Below are positions 37,576 to 50,462 of a stretch of 64,000 nucleotides of DNA, one piece after another. Positions within the stretch are counted from its first letter, which is position 1. Each line of letters begins with the position of its first letter. A program made the position numbers and the translations under genes. Where the stretch lies: assembly GCF_019703515.2 (NCBI RefSeq), contig NC_059356.1, positions 27,643,197-27,707,196 on the forward strand, given 5' to 3'. The notes beneath the pieces were generated by a model, which was not told the origin of the DNA, ran no database searches, and saw nothing but the letters and a program-made list of their open reading frames with translations. This DNA comes from Myxocyprinus asiaticus. Its lineage: Eukaryota > Chordata > Actinopteri > Cypriniformes > Catostomidae.

Positions 37576-39873
37576 CTAAAAGACCCACCCAACTGGAACC
37601 CACTGCTGAGCTCCCTTTAACTTTTCTAAGGAGGCCTTGAGGTTCTGGTATGCCTGATCCAAATTGTCGTTTACTATGGTGAGGTCAAAGTAGTGTCCAT
37701 ACACTCGCTGAATCTTGGCACTCTCATCCACTGTCCTCTTCAGCTCTATGTCCTATTGGTCAAAGAGAGAAAAAAAGGCTGATTTATAGGAAGGAACAAA
37801 ATAAATCTGCATTAATGGACAACACATATTGTATACAGCATGTTACTAAAGTTCAGAATAACATATAGCTGCAAGTTGAGCCTCTTACTGTTAGGCGTTT
37901 GGTCGCCACTCCTGCCTCGATCCCAGATCTATTCATTTCCTTAAGCACCTCAACCTCAGGGGCTTTGATGAACACCACATAAGGCAAAAACTCTGATGTC
38001 CTGAGGATCTTTAGGGCCTGCGGCAGAAGGATTACATTTAAAGGGATAGAAAATTCTGCTATCGTTACATTTACTCACCCTTATGTTGTTTCAAACCCTT
38101 TTGACTTTCTTCCGTTTAAGGTGCTGTAAGCGATTTTAGTGTTCTGAAGCTTTCACGTGACTGAGCCGCTGAATTAGCCTCACCCTCTCATTCTAAAACC
38201 CTGCCCTCCAAAGATAATTTTGAGACCAAAACAGAGCAAAAGAGCAGCACTGTTTGTTCCTGTGGCTGTCAAATTCAACAGTGGCACAATAGCGCCCTCA
38301 ACTGACAAAAATTATGAATCATAGCCTCAATGATCCACTTGTGAAAAGCGTCAATGTCCGCTGTCCGCAGACACATTTTTGTTTGCTGTTTACAAAGTCT
38401 ACAATTGTTGCAGAGACTGGTGAGATATCTCAGGACACTTATTTCATTAATATCTTAAGGGACTTGGAACATTTTTTGCTTACAGCACCTTTAAACATAA
38501 AAGTACATTTTAGGCAGAATGTTAGGGACTGGCAGCCTTGGTCCACATTTACTGTAATTGTATGGAAAAAAATAAGATGAAGAAGATCAAATCAAAGTGA
38601 ATGGTGACTGAGGCTGTCAGTCCCTAACATCTCCTTTTTGTCTTCCATGGAAGAAAGAAATTAATTCAGGTTTGAAACAACATAAAGGTGAGTAAATGAA
38701 ATTTTTCATTGTTGGGTGAACTATCCATTTAACATGATTTCAAATTGTTTGTTATGAAACACTACAAAAGCATTAATCTTGTCAGGGAGTCGGAGGGCAA
38801 TCACCTGTGGGTTGACATCCAAGATGCAGATGCGGCCAGCCTCCACTACTTCATGGATGGAGTCAATCTTGGTGCCATAGAGGTTACCATCATATTCACC
38901 ATGTTCAAGGTAGCACCCATCTTTAATATCAGCTTCCATCTTACTGCGGGATGTGAATGCATACATCGTATTGTCTTTGTCTGCTGATTTGGGTTTTCTG
39001 GAGGTGTCTGTGGACAGATACATAGGCCATATGGAATTTAGGGGAGTTGTATAGCATGAACAGCCTTGTCTTCGTAAGAAAAAGGTGGGTCCAAAGATGT
39101 CCTGCATTGTCCTGTAATACTAAAGATCAATACACACTGAGGTAAGACTCACAGGGAATGGTGGTCCCGTAGTGCTGAGGATCTGACACAAGCAGCTTGT
39201 TCTTCAGGCTTCGTCGGCCCACTCCTGGTGCACCTATCAGAACCAGCGTCTTTCTGCGAAAAGGAGGTACTTTTGCTACCTCTTCATAAATGAGCAACTC
39301 ATGCCTGTCGAACTCTGCCAGGGAATGAAAGAGTGAGAATAAAGGATTGAAAAAAGTTTAAGTGTGGTTGAGTTTCAAAAGACACAGTGGACATATGAAA
39401 GTGAAGATACTTCTTACCTGCATTTTTTGTAGTCAGATACATCATTTTCTTCTTCTTTTTGCCAACCATTCCAGTACACAGATTGGCTGAAATACACAGC
39501 GACAATGGCCTGCTTTTAGTTCAAGTTTTAGATCTAGTTTAAGACACTGGTTAAATACTATTAGTATTGCTTTACCTTAAACACACACACACACACACAC
39601 ACGTTGGTGCAGCTATCCTTATGAGGACTCTCCATAGACATAATGATGTTTATACTCTATGAACTATAGATTCTATCCCCTAAACCTAACCCTCACAAAA
39701 AACTTTCTGCATTTTAACATTTTCAAAAAAACATTGTTTAGTATGTTTTTTAAGCTATTTGAATTATGGGGACACTAGAAATGTCCTCATAAACCACATG
39801 TATAGCAGAATACCCTTGTAATTACCAGTTTGTAACCTAAAAAAATCATCCTTGTAAACCACCCAAACCCGGC

Positions 39874-39906
<33 letters not shown>

Positions 39907-42900
39907 AAAGTTTGTGCTTTATCATGAGCTTTACTGTGTAAATGTCAGATAAAAATAGGATTAGACTAGTTAAGATTTTAGGAAAGAGAATACACTTAAA
40001 ATCCACTAGGGGGCAATATACACAAATCTACCATTCAATGATGACGTCAAACTGGGTTTAAAAAAAACAATAATAATAATAATAATAAAAAAAAATACGA
40101 CAACAACCAAACATATACTAAAATGTCTGTAATATAAGACTACCTGCTGGTGACAGCTCTACATCTCGCTTCACAAAAGCTTTCCTCTTCTCCTCCAGAA
40201 GTTGACTGGGAATCAGGCCAGCACTGCCTCCCTCTACATGACGGGCCTGTGGGTAAAAAAATATGACTTTAATGCACATCTCTCCAGGTAAATCACTCAA
40301 ACATTGTGCTATGAACTATACAAACCAGTGATTGAGAAAATATTGTTTGTTTGTTTGTTTGTGTTACAATTTTTCTATCCTGACTGTTGAGAACAGTACA
40401 AAATATTTTGAATTATCTCAAACACACCAAAATGTAACTCCTTACTCTTGGTGCAAGGAATTATAATCGAGCTTCTCTCATGAAGAGTTATAGTGAAGAA
40501 TTAGTTACATTTTGGTTTGTTTCTTACCCAGAACCAATTGTATCGCTTGAGAGGACATGGATTAAACCACTCGAGTTGTATGGATTACTTTTATGCTGCT
40601 TTTATTTCCTTTTTGGAGCTTGAACATTTTGGACCTGATTGACATGCATTGTATAGATATAAACACATCAAAAATCCTTCAAAATATCTACATTTGTGTT
40701 CCTCAGAAGAAAGAAAGTCATACGAGTAAGATCCAGCATGAGGGTGAGTAAATGATGAGAGAATTATCATGTTTGGGTGAACTATTACTTTAACTATCTG
40801 ACATGTACTATATACTGTATAAAAAATGCCATTTTTGCACAAAGATATTTTGGTAGTTCTAAACTGACCAACCAACCAACCTGCCACCAGTTCACATCCT
40901 CCTGATTAACAATATGCAGAATGTCTCCACTGGTGAACTGTAGTCCTGCCTCCTTGCAAGGGATGAGGTTGTCATTTGCAGGATCATAATCAAAATGGCA
41001 CTTCACAAAAACCTGTAGAGAAAAAGGTTCAAAGATAACATTAGTCCAGATTCTCTATGCCCACAGCTGTAATGCCCACATAGTGCAAGACTTCAAAGTT
41101 ACAGACCGACTGGTATACAACTAATTTCAGAGGTCAAAATTCGACAAAGATTTATTTAAAACATACATGAGAAACAAGTTATTTATGGCAAGAACTGATT
41201 CTAGGATATTCATTATATAATGATATACAGTATATCTAACCAACCATCTAAAAACTAAAATGATGCTGCCTGGACACTCTGGACAGATGAAGGGCTCAGA
41301 AAGTAAAACGCTAATAGTGGAATAGTCTCAACCTCAGTCGGTACGCCCAAGAGCCGCCCACAGTTCGTGCTCTTACCATGTTAGACGTCTTTGCCATTTT
41401 TATTCAAAGGTCTGGCTATGCGAGTCTAATAGTGGAGTGACTACAGTCTACTGAGACTAACATGATTCTGCCTTCCAGCTCACAATCCCGCCTCCTCTCA
41501 CAGTGAAACTCATCTGGCTTTTACTGCTATGATCACTCCACTCCTTACTCTGGTCTCCATGACAACCGTGAAAGAGAAGTAGAGAAAAACAAGAGAAATG
41601 TAGGAAACAGTGATGTGCATGTGTGGAGCCATCACCATTTAAAAAACAAATCTGCCCATTCCTCCTCTGTGTTCTTAATGAAAGGCTAAAAATACTCCCC
41701 ATGCCATATGTACATGGTATAGTGGCTACAGTTTGCATTATGATTTCTCCCACATGCATCATTCCCAGGCCCGCATGGGATCTGCAACTGCAGAAAACTC
41801 TCCAGATGTAGAAATGCCCATTAGGTAATCTGACTAATTGAATGGTGCTTTCAGCTATGTGTAAGAGTGTAGTAATTTCAACTCAACATCACACATTTTA
41901 CCATGTTTACATCCATTCCACAGAATTCTGCATATTTCTCCTTAAAATGAGCACAGCAAGTGTGAAAATGCACCAAATGATGTGCAATCCAGACACCCAG
42001 GCATTGAGTATACATTGAATGAGAAATTTAACATGTCCTGTTCTGAATTTAAGAGGGGATGGTACCTGTCTGGGTGGGTGTGGCTCCTGATAACTGGGAA
42101 GAATTTTGAGCACCACACTGGCGCTGGCCTCCTGAAGCATCTCCTGAAGAACACGTGGGTCGCCACCCACCTCCTTCCCATTCACCTCCTTAATGATGTC
42201 ACCCACATGGAGCAAGCCCTGCTGATCGATCATCCCTCCGTGGAGAATGCGTGCGATCACCAGCTCTCCATTCTCAATACGGAAAGTGACACCCTGACAC
42301 AACAACAGCAACATGAAAACAAATCATGATATTAGAACTAGTACCAGTAGTCAAAATACTCTATACCAAGATAAATAAACAATATATCTAATATGTAAAT
42401 GTAAAGAAATTAAATTGTGTAAGATAGTATAGTAAGACAGGTTTTCAGAGAATATATAATACATTAAGGTTATTTTTCTTACCCCACTGGTGAATTGTAC
42501 CCACCCACCCCTCCACCCCCATTTTAAGCATAAACCTTAAAAAATGTGTTAGATTTATGCTCAAAACAAGAAAAAAAAAAATTGCCAATGGGAAAGAAAA
42601 ACACAATCTTATACAATCAGTGAATGCAACCTTACCAAGTGCTCTCCAGCCACTTTGCGGATGCCCACCATGCGTATGGCATCAGCTGGCACTGGTACAC
42701 TGTTGATGGGCGGCTCCATGAAAGCACAGGGGCTTGGAGGTGGAGTCTCACACGTCTGAGAAGCCACAGAGTCATGGGTCTCCAACAAAGACTGAGGAAA
42801 GAACAGTGTCAGTGATTAATCAGGCTTTGCATTTTTCTTATTTAATTTCACATGTTTGTTGAGCTGCAGCTGTGTACCTGGAAGTGGGGCTGGTTGAGGA

Positions 42901-45900
42901 TGCGAGAGAGCTCTGCGGCAGTGTTGCTGCGATTTGTGAAGGGGCTCAGCTCTCGCAGGATGTCCTGCACCAGCTCAACGTTGTTGTCCCTCACGGCCTC
43001 CAGACGTGCCTCCTCTAGACTCTCTGCACTCTGCGAGTTTTATGCAAAAGGTTTTTCTTTACAAACAGACTATACACTACTACACATTTTTTTTAAAACT
43101 GAGCTTTTGGATCTCTTAGACAATGGTCTGTCCTGTGACAGATAGGTTTAAAAACCATTCTTCTAAATTTTTTGTTGGCATAGTTACAGAGTTTTGCCTT
43201 TGTAGGACATTATAGCAACACATACACTGATCAGCCACAACATTAAAACCACTGACAGGTGAAGTGAATAACATTGATTATATCGTTACAATGACACCTG
43301 TCAAGGGGTGGGATATATTAGGCAGCAAGTGAACAGTCAGTTCTTGAATTTCATGTGTTGGAAGCAGGAAAAATGGGCAAGCGTAAGGATCTGAGCGACT
43401 CTGACAGGGGCCAAATTGTGATGGCTAGACGACTGGGTCAGAGCATCTCCAAAATGGCAGGTCTTGTGGAGCATGGACCATGAACTGGACCATGGAGCAA
43501 TGGAAGAAGGTGACCTGGTCTGATGAATCACGTTTTCTTTTAGATCATGTGGATGGCCGGGTTCGTGTGCGTCGTTTACCTGGGGAAGAGTTGGCAGCAG
43601 GATGCACCATGGGAAGAAGGCAGGCCGGTGGAGGCAGTGTGATGATCTGGGCAATGTTCTGCTGGGAAACCGTGGGTCCTGGCATTCAAGTGGATGTTAC
43701 ATTGACACGTACCACCAACTTAAAGATTGTTGCAGACCACATACACCCCTTCATTGCAATGGTATTCTCTGATGGCAGTGGCCTCTTTCTGCAGGATAAT
43801 GCACCCTGCAACACTGCAAAAATGGTTCAGGAATGGTTTGAGGAACATGACAAAAAGTTCAAAGTGTTGACATAGCCTCCAAATTCCCCAGATCTCAATC
43901 CGATTGAGCATCTATGGGATGTGCTGGACCAACAAGTCCGATCCATGGAGGCCCCACCTCGCAACTTAGAGGACTTAAAGGATCTGCTGCTAACGTCTCG
44001 GTACCAGATAACACAGGACACCTTAAGAGGTCTTGTGGAGTGCACGCCTCGAAGGGTCAGAGGTGTATTGGCGGCACGATGGGGACCTACATGATATTAG
44101 GCAGGTGGTTTTAATGTTGTGGCTGATCGGTGTATATATAGCTCCATAATATAAATTCCATTTTTATGTTGATGCCAATAGACAGTGTTGAGTATATTCA
44201 TTGTGAAATGTGATCTGGTACTGATTACAAAATACACAACTAAAGTTTTAACCAGTAATCTTTTAGATAACACTTTTTAGGTAATCTAATAAAATTACTT
44301 TACATTACTTATTGCATGTTTTGATGAAAGTCTAATTTAAGTGTTGATCTAATTTGAATTTTATCCAATTTACACCCTTTTCTTTAAACATTAGTAAGCA
44401 TGAAATCAAAAATCAGTTTGCTTTTTGTCAAAATCAAGACTGATAGGTAATGTAATTCATATGTAATCATCTAAATTAAAACAGAGTAACTGTAATCTGA
44501 TTGTGCATTTAAAAAGCTAATGTAATTTAATTACAAGTACTTCATTTTTGAAGTCTGATCATGTAATTCAGATTACAAGTACACCATTATTTACCTAACA
44601 CTCCCTATATAGCAAGCTACATGCTAGTAGTTAACATACTGTATGTAAAATACTTTAGGGAACTTGACATGCTATACTCCATCTAGAACTATTTTAAACA
44701 GCATTTAGCTATTTTTTATTTTTTTATGAGAGACTATACAGACTATTTGTACTTAAAAATAAATTTGTAACACCACAGGACCATATAAAATGAACAAGTG
44801 AGTGCAAATAGGTGATTAGTGACCAGTCACGCACCTAAAATATACACTTTCTATTACACATTCAAATAAACTTTAACCTAAAATCTTAATTAAAAAATGT
44901 TCAATAACATGTTATACATTAACTGCTCATACACCAAACTAAAAGCCCACTATACATTATACTATGCTTCATTACATTGATTAACTGGTTGAATGGAAGT
45001 AATACTGAGGCTGAGACTCAGGTGTCTGTAGTATACTGAGATGCTGGGGGCTGAGGAATTGTCTCATGCAGAGAGAAAACTGACCACTGGACTCTCCATG
45101 ATGCCCTTGAGGAAGATGAGGTCCAGGTCATTGGCAGTGGTGGAGCTGGTGCTGTCACTCAGAGTGTCCAGCACCTGTGGCACTGCTGCAGAGAGAGAGA
45201 GACCTGATCAAACATTTGGTTCTGAGATACAAATATATTCCACGATCAAACACTGACAGACTTTATTCTATGTTACATCTTTTCAAATATACAGCTCAAC
45301 TTATTAACATGTGAAAATAAAATATGAACTTGGCATATTTGAAGCAATGTTCACCAGACATTAGCCGGAACACTGTACTTTTGTAAGGGCATCGAGACAG
45401 GTTTCATTCATTAAATACAGGCATCAACAACACACAATAAGAGGCTGGTTCTGTATAATGGGACTTAAACATTGAAGCTGCCATTAAATAGTATTTAACT
45501 AGTGTAATTTGACTGGTGGAGTAGGTGATACGATTTAATTGGTTTAAACTATAAGACTGACCTTTTGCTGTAATTACAGCCCCTTAATATTATCAACTGT
45601 AGCGAATGAGTTTAATTAGAATCGCACGGTATTTATTAGCAGAAATTGTAGGGCAAGAAAATGTCAAGTAGATTTCAGGGAATGAAATCATTGAAGCTGG
45701 GCCATCTCTGCCAGCCATCTGTGGCACAAGTGTGCCCATGTTTATAAGTATAAGGAAAATCTTCACCACAAACCATCAAATTACCTAGAAACAATCACTG
45801 CAAACAATCAACTGGAGTTCAATGATCATCATCTTTGTGATTCATCAGCTATGGTCTATCCAATTCTGGCACTACTTCAAATTCTTGGAATGATTTAAAC

Positions 45901-46157
45901 AAGTTTTCTACTGTTGACGCCAGAAGCACAAAACAACAGGATGCAGTACTGAGGCTGAACCTTCTGTATTAGTCCAAAAATAAGATAAAATACTTAAGAT
46001 GAAAGCACAAACACAGGAAAAAACATAAGTAATTTTTCTGATCTTTACTGAATTATAACGTATGCTGTAAATGCAGTGATTTTTTTTTTTTTTTTTTTTT
46101 TTAGCTTTTAATAGTATTAGACTTACCATGCTCAGTGCTGGTGGCTGCCACAGGCAT
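37576..46157 (-). CDS. mpp2: MAGUK p55 scaffold MPP2
   Basis: Twelve coding exons on the minus strand join in frame to about 547 residues (human MPP2 552): 46157-46127, 45185-45085, 43030-42878, 42791-42636, 42293-42066, 41012-40881, 40246-40144, 39486-39418, 39314-39153, 39007-38805, 38017-37889, 37752-37576. It starts [10 protein letters not shown]. The L27 region includes [14 protein letters not shown] and [18 protein letters not shown]. The PDZ is [35 protein letters not shown]. The SH3 is [26 protein letters not shown] hook with [15 protein letters not shown] follows, then a guanylate-kinase domain ([39 protein letters not shown]) ending WVPVGWVF. The P-loop is GAPGVGRR rather than a nucleotide-binding GxxxxGKS/T, so, as in other MAGUKs, it should bind proteins, not phosphorylate GMP. 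MPP2 links adhesion and receptor proteins at synapses and junctions. PDZ/SH3 residues favour MPP2 over MPP3. Confidence 0.95.
38038..38732 (+). mobile_element. TTAA-ended foldback MITE (short class) split by another MITE
   Basis: The outer parts (TTAAAGGGATAGAAAATTCT at left, GTTGGGTGAACTATCCATTT at right) belong to the short class, with the palindrome TTAGGGACTGGCAGCC against GGCTGTCAGTCCCTAA. A second MITE lies at 38115-38494. It fills most of the intron between two guanylate-kinase exons of mpp2. Confidence 0.85.
38115..38494. mobile_element. Nested MITE with GTGCTGTAAGC ends
   Basis: About 380 bases bounded by TTTAAGGTGCTGTAAGCGAT and GCTTACAGCACCTTTAAA. The interior includes a GCGCCCTCAACTGACAAAAA block. 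Confidence 0.8.
39580..39905. repeat. Dispersed repeat flanked by (CA)n tracts
   Basis: Two CA microsatellites (39583-39602 and 39874-39901) bracket a body with GTTGGTGCAGCTATCCTTAT, ATCCCCTAAACCTAACCCTC and CACTAGAAATGTCCTCATAA. I recognise this as a common fish repeat. It lies in an mpp2 intron. Confidence 0.65.
40440..40796 (+). mobile_element. TTAA-family MITE, right part only
   Basis: The right arm ends GGGTGAACTATTACTTTAA and contains GTATGGATTACTTTTATGCT. The left terminal part is missing. It lies in an mpp2 intron. Confidence 0.7.
43225..44132 (+). mobile_element. Tc1-like transposon, internally deleted
   Basis: Inverted ends CACTGATCAGCCACAACATT and AATGTTGTGGCTGATCGGTG are flanked by TA on both sides (43223-43224, 44133-44134). 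At 43373 a frame reads [20 protein letters not shown] (transposase start). After a deletion, [29 protein letters not shown] and [12 protein letters not shown] show the three acidic DDE catalytic positions. A frame change at the deletion and a TAG after KVLT make it inactive. Length is 908 bases against about 1.6 kb for a full family member. It lies in an mpp2 intron. Confidence 0.9.
44184..44612. mobile_element. Probable hAT-type MITE
   Basis: Ends AGTGTTGAGTATATTCATTG and (reverse complement) AGTGTTAGGTAAATAATGG are similar. The interior is rich in GTAATC/GATTAC motifs. An 8-base duplication cannot be confirmed. Confidence 0.5.
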
Positions 46158-46169
46158 AGTGGTTGAAAT
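46127..46169 (-). other. mpp2 start exon context
   Basis: The start ATG (46157) lies 12 bases inside an exon that follows an acceptor ACACAG. This implies at least one upstream untranslated exon, which fits the candidate near 52.6 kb. Confidence 0.6.
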
Positions 46170-46639
46170 CTGTGTCTAAAGCATCATAGAGAGATTTATT
46201 ACATTAATATTTAACACTAACATTAGGAGTAGATAGAGTATGTGTGCAAGAGGGTAAAGTAGGTTGGAGCAAATGAAAGATGGTGAATGAACATACATGT
46301 AAGACAGGATTATATTGCTGCTGGGATCCTGGGGAGCAAGATGGAAGGGAGAAAGTGGGGGCATTCAATAGTAAGCTGTGGTTGCTATGACATTGTTGAC
46401 AATAAATATGAGAAATGCAGTCTTAGTGTGTGTGTGTAAAGTGACAGAGATGTTTACAAAAGGAGCGTGTGGAAAGAACAATGACTGACAAGGTAGGAGT
46501 GACAGCACAGTGCTGAAAGACAAACATTCATACTGTATATATATATATATACTGTATGTATAAGAACAGATACCTTAATTTATAAAAGTCTTAGAAACAA
46601 AGTAGTACAAGAACTGCGTAATTCAAAATATTACATATT

Positions 46640-48560
46640 ACACATCATATTACACTCAACTTATAGAGGACGCTAATGAACAAAGTTCAAATTTATGGAA
46701 ACAACTGGATAATTTAACAAATAAAACCCGGAATCATCAGAGAATCAAAGAGCTACAAATAAAGGGAGAGATTGTTAGTGACAAAGCCACTACTGCACAC
46801 AAATTTAATACATATTTTATATGCTCAGCAGAAGAATTGGCTCAAAATTTTACACTAACATTGTCAAAAGGCAAGAGTGAGGAAGAATTACGAAACCCCT
46901 TTATTATTATGGAAACGGATGAAAGAAAAATAAGTGAAATCATAAACAAACTATCAAAATCTACAGCAAAAGATATTTACAACTTGGATTGTAATTTTAT
47001 TAAGAAATATAGCTCCTTAATGACAGCTCCATTATATCACTTAATAAACTTATCAATAAGAGAAAGCATATTCCCAGAAAATTGGAAAAAGCTATAATTA
47101 CTCCAATTTTTAAATCTGGTGATTTCAATTTGGTCTCAAATTATCACCCAATTTCGATTTCGACCTGTCATGTCAAGGGTCTTAGAGAAGATAGTGGCAG
47201 AACAATTAATAAATCACTTAGAGAGTAATCATTTCCTTCACCACAGCAGTTTGGTTTTAGGCCCCAGCACTACGGAAACCACAAAATGTTATTTTTTGGA
47301 AAATGTAGGATCAGGGGCATGTTGTGCATGTGTTGAGCAGTTTTTATTGACCTGAAAAAGACATTTGAGACTGTTAACCATGATATTCTTTTGTCTAAAT
47401 TAATTGCTTTTAATTTTAGTAATCAAATATCTGAGTGGTTTTCTCTTACCTACAAAAAAGTGAGCAATGTGTGATAACTGAGCAGGAAAAATCATCTTTT
47501 ATTAACAATAAACTAGGAATACTCCAAGGTTCAATTTTAGGTCCACTGCTATTTAGTTTATTTATAAATGATTTGCCAAGTTGCTGCCAAGATATTAAGT
47601 GTCAGCTTTATGCTGATGACACCATTTTTTACACATCAGCTGAAACACCAGCAAAGGCAGCTGCACTGATTTTAAATGCAAACTTGGAGGGAATATATCA
47701 GTGGCTCCAAAATAACCACCTCACTTTGAACATCAGAAAAACAGTTTCTATGTGTTTCTCTACCAGAAAACAAAAAGGAAAAGTTAAAATTAAGATACAA
47801 AATAAAGAAACAGAAGAGGTAAAAGAGTCAATTTCTTACGAATTATTTTAGATTTTCAACTCATATTTGATAGACACGTAAAGAAACTTTCAAAAAAGAT
47901 AAAGATTAACTTACATTGTTTCAAATATATTAGACAGTGCATTTCAAAGCAGGCGGCTCAGCTCTTTATGCATGCAATTATTTTGTCTCATATTTCATAT
48001 TGCATTACAGTTTGGACTCAAACAAGTGAATCCACAGTAAATCGTATAATGTCACTTTACAATCAGGCTTTAAAAATCATGGACAATAAACCAAATCATG
48101 TGCATCATTGCAATATATATATATATATATATATATTCTTAGTTTTACAATTTTTATAAATTTTCCCTACATAAAATGTGTGTATAAATGTATCCACAAT
48201 AATTCTCCAGGTATTATGTAAATTGCTAAATAGACAGGATGGTAGTAGAACAACAAGGAGCACAGTGAATGGTAACTGTAGGGTTGACTACCACAGAACA
48301 ATTCAGGGGCAAAGGGCCTTTTCTGTGAAGGGTTCACAACTCTGGAACATGCTATCATCTGAATTAAAATCAATAACAGACATAAATCTTTCATAATATT
48401 GGTTAAGCGCTGGTTTAAAAGAAACCAGAGCTGTACTAATTTTTAATTTTCAATACATTTTAGGTCTAATCTTTTATGTCACCAGGGTTGAGAGCAACCT
48501 TAGTATTTATTTAGTGTTTTGTTTCATGTTTCTTGGATCACACTAAAGTCTCTTTCTTCT
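46640..48560 (+). mobile_element. Degraded non-LTR retrotransposon (CR1/Jockey-like reverse transcriptase)
   Basis: Pieces of one reverse transcriptase appear in shifting frames: SEIINKLSKSTAKDIYNLDC and IRESIFPENWKK (46837-47097), SRVLEKIVAEQLINHLESNH (47119-47355), and LGILQGSILGPLLFSLFIND followed by CQLYADDTIFY (47435-47851). YADD is the catalytic motif of domain 5. C-terminal pieces follow (HAIILSHISYCITVWTQ, RAFSVKGSQLWNMLSSELKS). The endonuclease half is absent, so the copy is 5'-truncated, and several frameshifts make it inactive. It is antisense to mpp2 in its first intron. An (AT)n run at 48113-48134 interrupts it. Confidence 0.88.
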
Positions 48561-50212
48561 CACGTAGCAAAATAATGTAAATTCAAATCAATATTTCATG
48601 TCAATACTGTTTTTATTTTACAGCCAGTCGGTCATTGTCACAAAATAAACCCTTTCAGGTGTTACAAGTCCTGATAAATGGTCCTAATCACCCTGTCTGG
48701 GTTTATTTTGCCCCAATGTCTTGCTGACTCTACATGATCCCTTTCATGATAGATAAATGGAAGAGAAAAAAATACATTCCTTTAAACAAATCCTTTCAAT
48801 TAATGTACTATGAACCACAATCCAAAGATTTCCATTTCCTTGAGAGACTTGAATAACTAATAATTTCTGACTCTACTTGAAGGGCACAAAAGTGTCCCAG
48901 TCACCAGGTACAGTAATCCTTATAAAAGACCTGAAAGATTAGATGAGTTAGACCTGACACACCTTCTCTCTATTCAGTTGCACACACATGAACAGATACA
49001 GTTGCTGGAAGGCTGTAAATTACTTGTGTTTACTCTAGAGATTACACTGCCTTAATTACTTAAACTTAAAGAGGGATCTTCCCATGGGAACATAAACTGA
49101 TCCCGTTTTTATTGGCATAATGAAGCTTTGAACTCAAATAATGGAATTGATTCCCAAAAATCTCCTAAATACACATACACCCGAGAACCGCTTTCACATG
49201 CACCGTGTGACGGAGGTGGTTGCTATAGCGATGCTTTTTCTCCCACACATTACGTAGGTTATAAGCTTATTGACTGGTACTTCCCTGGAAGGAAAAAACA
49301 GATGACTAACATTCCAGCTTCTAGAAAACTGAGATAAATCCTGGGAAGCTGTAATGACTTCAAAATTGTATCAAGAATCTAGACTATTGCAATGCTACTA
49401 CTACTTAGCTGTACTAAATGCATATGGGGTAAAAAAAAAGGTCAAATAAGCATACAGTGCTTTCCCTATATGAAATCCTAATGAGCTGCATTTAAAAATT
49501 ACTTTCCTGTAAGGACTTCAAAACCTTCGACTGATTCAATTCACTTTACTATATAACAAACAGTGATGAGTTTTGCTGGGCCACTAAATAAAACAATTTG
49601 TAATTTTAAATTATGAGTTGATTTTCCTGAGTCTTTTTCAGATAGGGTTTGAAGCAATGCATTATATATGACCTAATTTGAAAATAAAAAAAAAAAAGCA
49701 GCAAAACATAAGTAATGGCATTGCGATGGCCCTTTGATCAAGTGGCTTTATGATACCAGTGTGATCATGTTTTTTATGTAGCTCTGAGATCAGTCGTAGC
49801 AGGACGGAGAGGTCAGACTGCACACACATCTCATTCTCACACCTCTGCTTATTCACGGTCATGACAGGGCTCAAAGTGATGCTGCTATATCGGGATGACT
49901 GGGGTGACGGTTTAGTTAAGGCAAACACAGACACTCATATGAAATCTGAGTCAAATATTTCACCCAGCTTATATCCATCAAAAATAAATATAATGCTTAT
50001 GACACACAACATTTCTTTAAGGTAACACTTTATAATAACTTTCATTAATAAGTGAATATATAAATCGGTTTCAATCAATTTTCAATTATTTTCAAAGTTA
50101 ATTTTGGGTCAATAACGTGACGCTCATTTCTTTTGTCCGGGTCTATTAGGCTTAAGTTGATATAAAAATGCATTTAAAAAAGCAACATAAAACAATTACT
50201 TGAATACACATT
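48561..50212. other. mpp2 intron 1, distal part
   Basis: No exon was recognised. The segment 48880-49330 is not obviously repetitive (GTCCCAGTCACCAGGTACAG, TTTTTATTGGCATAATGAAG) and could hold conserved regulatory DNA. Around 48620-48720 an imperfect inverted pair (AAAATAAACCCTTTCAGG and GGGTTTATTTTG) suggests a transposon scrap. Confidence 0.35.
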
Positions 50213-50462
50213 TGTGACGAGGAGGAGGGAGTGGCCGGGCCGTGATGGAGCACGCCGGCGCTGAATCAGCTGATCAGCGGGAGAGCGAGATAAAGGGCAG
50301 CCGGAGACGCCAGTTCAAGAGAGAGAGAGAGACGCACGCAACCGCGTTGCATATGTGTCTGTGTTTGTTTACATTTGTTTTAAGTTGAGTTTCTCATTAA
50401 AACTTTATGTTTACTGTTCAGCCATTTCCCGCCTCCTCCTTGCCTATCCATGAACTGTTACA
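50213..50462 (+). mobile_element. Solo LTR with 5-base target duplication
   Basis: 250 bases start TGTGACGAGGAGGAGGGAG and end CATGAACTGTTACA, giving TG..CA termini. ACATT precedes it (50208-50212) and follows it (50463-50467). Inside are a TATA-like AGATAAAGG, a purine run and CATTAAAACTTTATG, which could be poly(A) signalling. With no internal domain, it is what remains after recombination between two LTRs of an endogenous retroelement. A second, older copy is at 4052-4291 in reverse. Confidence 0.82.

Noticed and set aside
39580..39905. Interstitial telomere (CCCTAA-like motifs)
   Set aside because: Only isolated CCTAAACCTAACCCT occurs within a known-looking dispersed repeat; no tandem telomere array.
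43480..43875. Functional transposase gene
   Set aside because: Lacks the DNA-binding half, is frame-shifted from its start and has an in-frame stop before the third catalytic residue.
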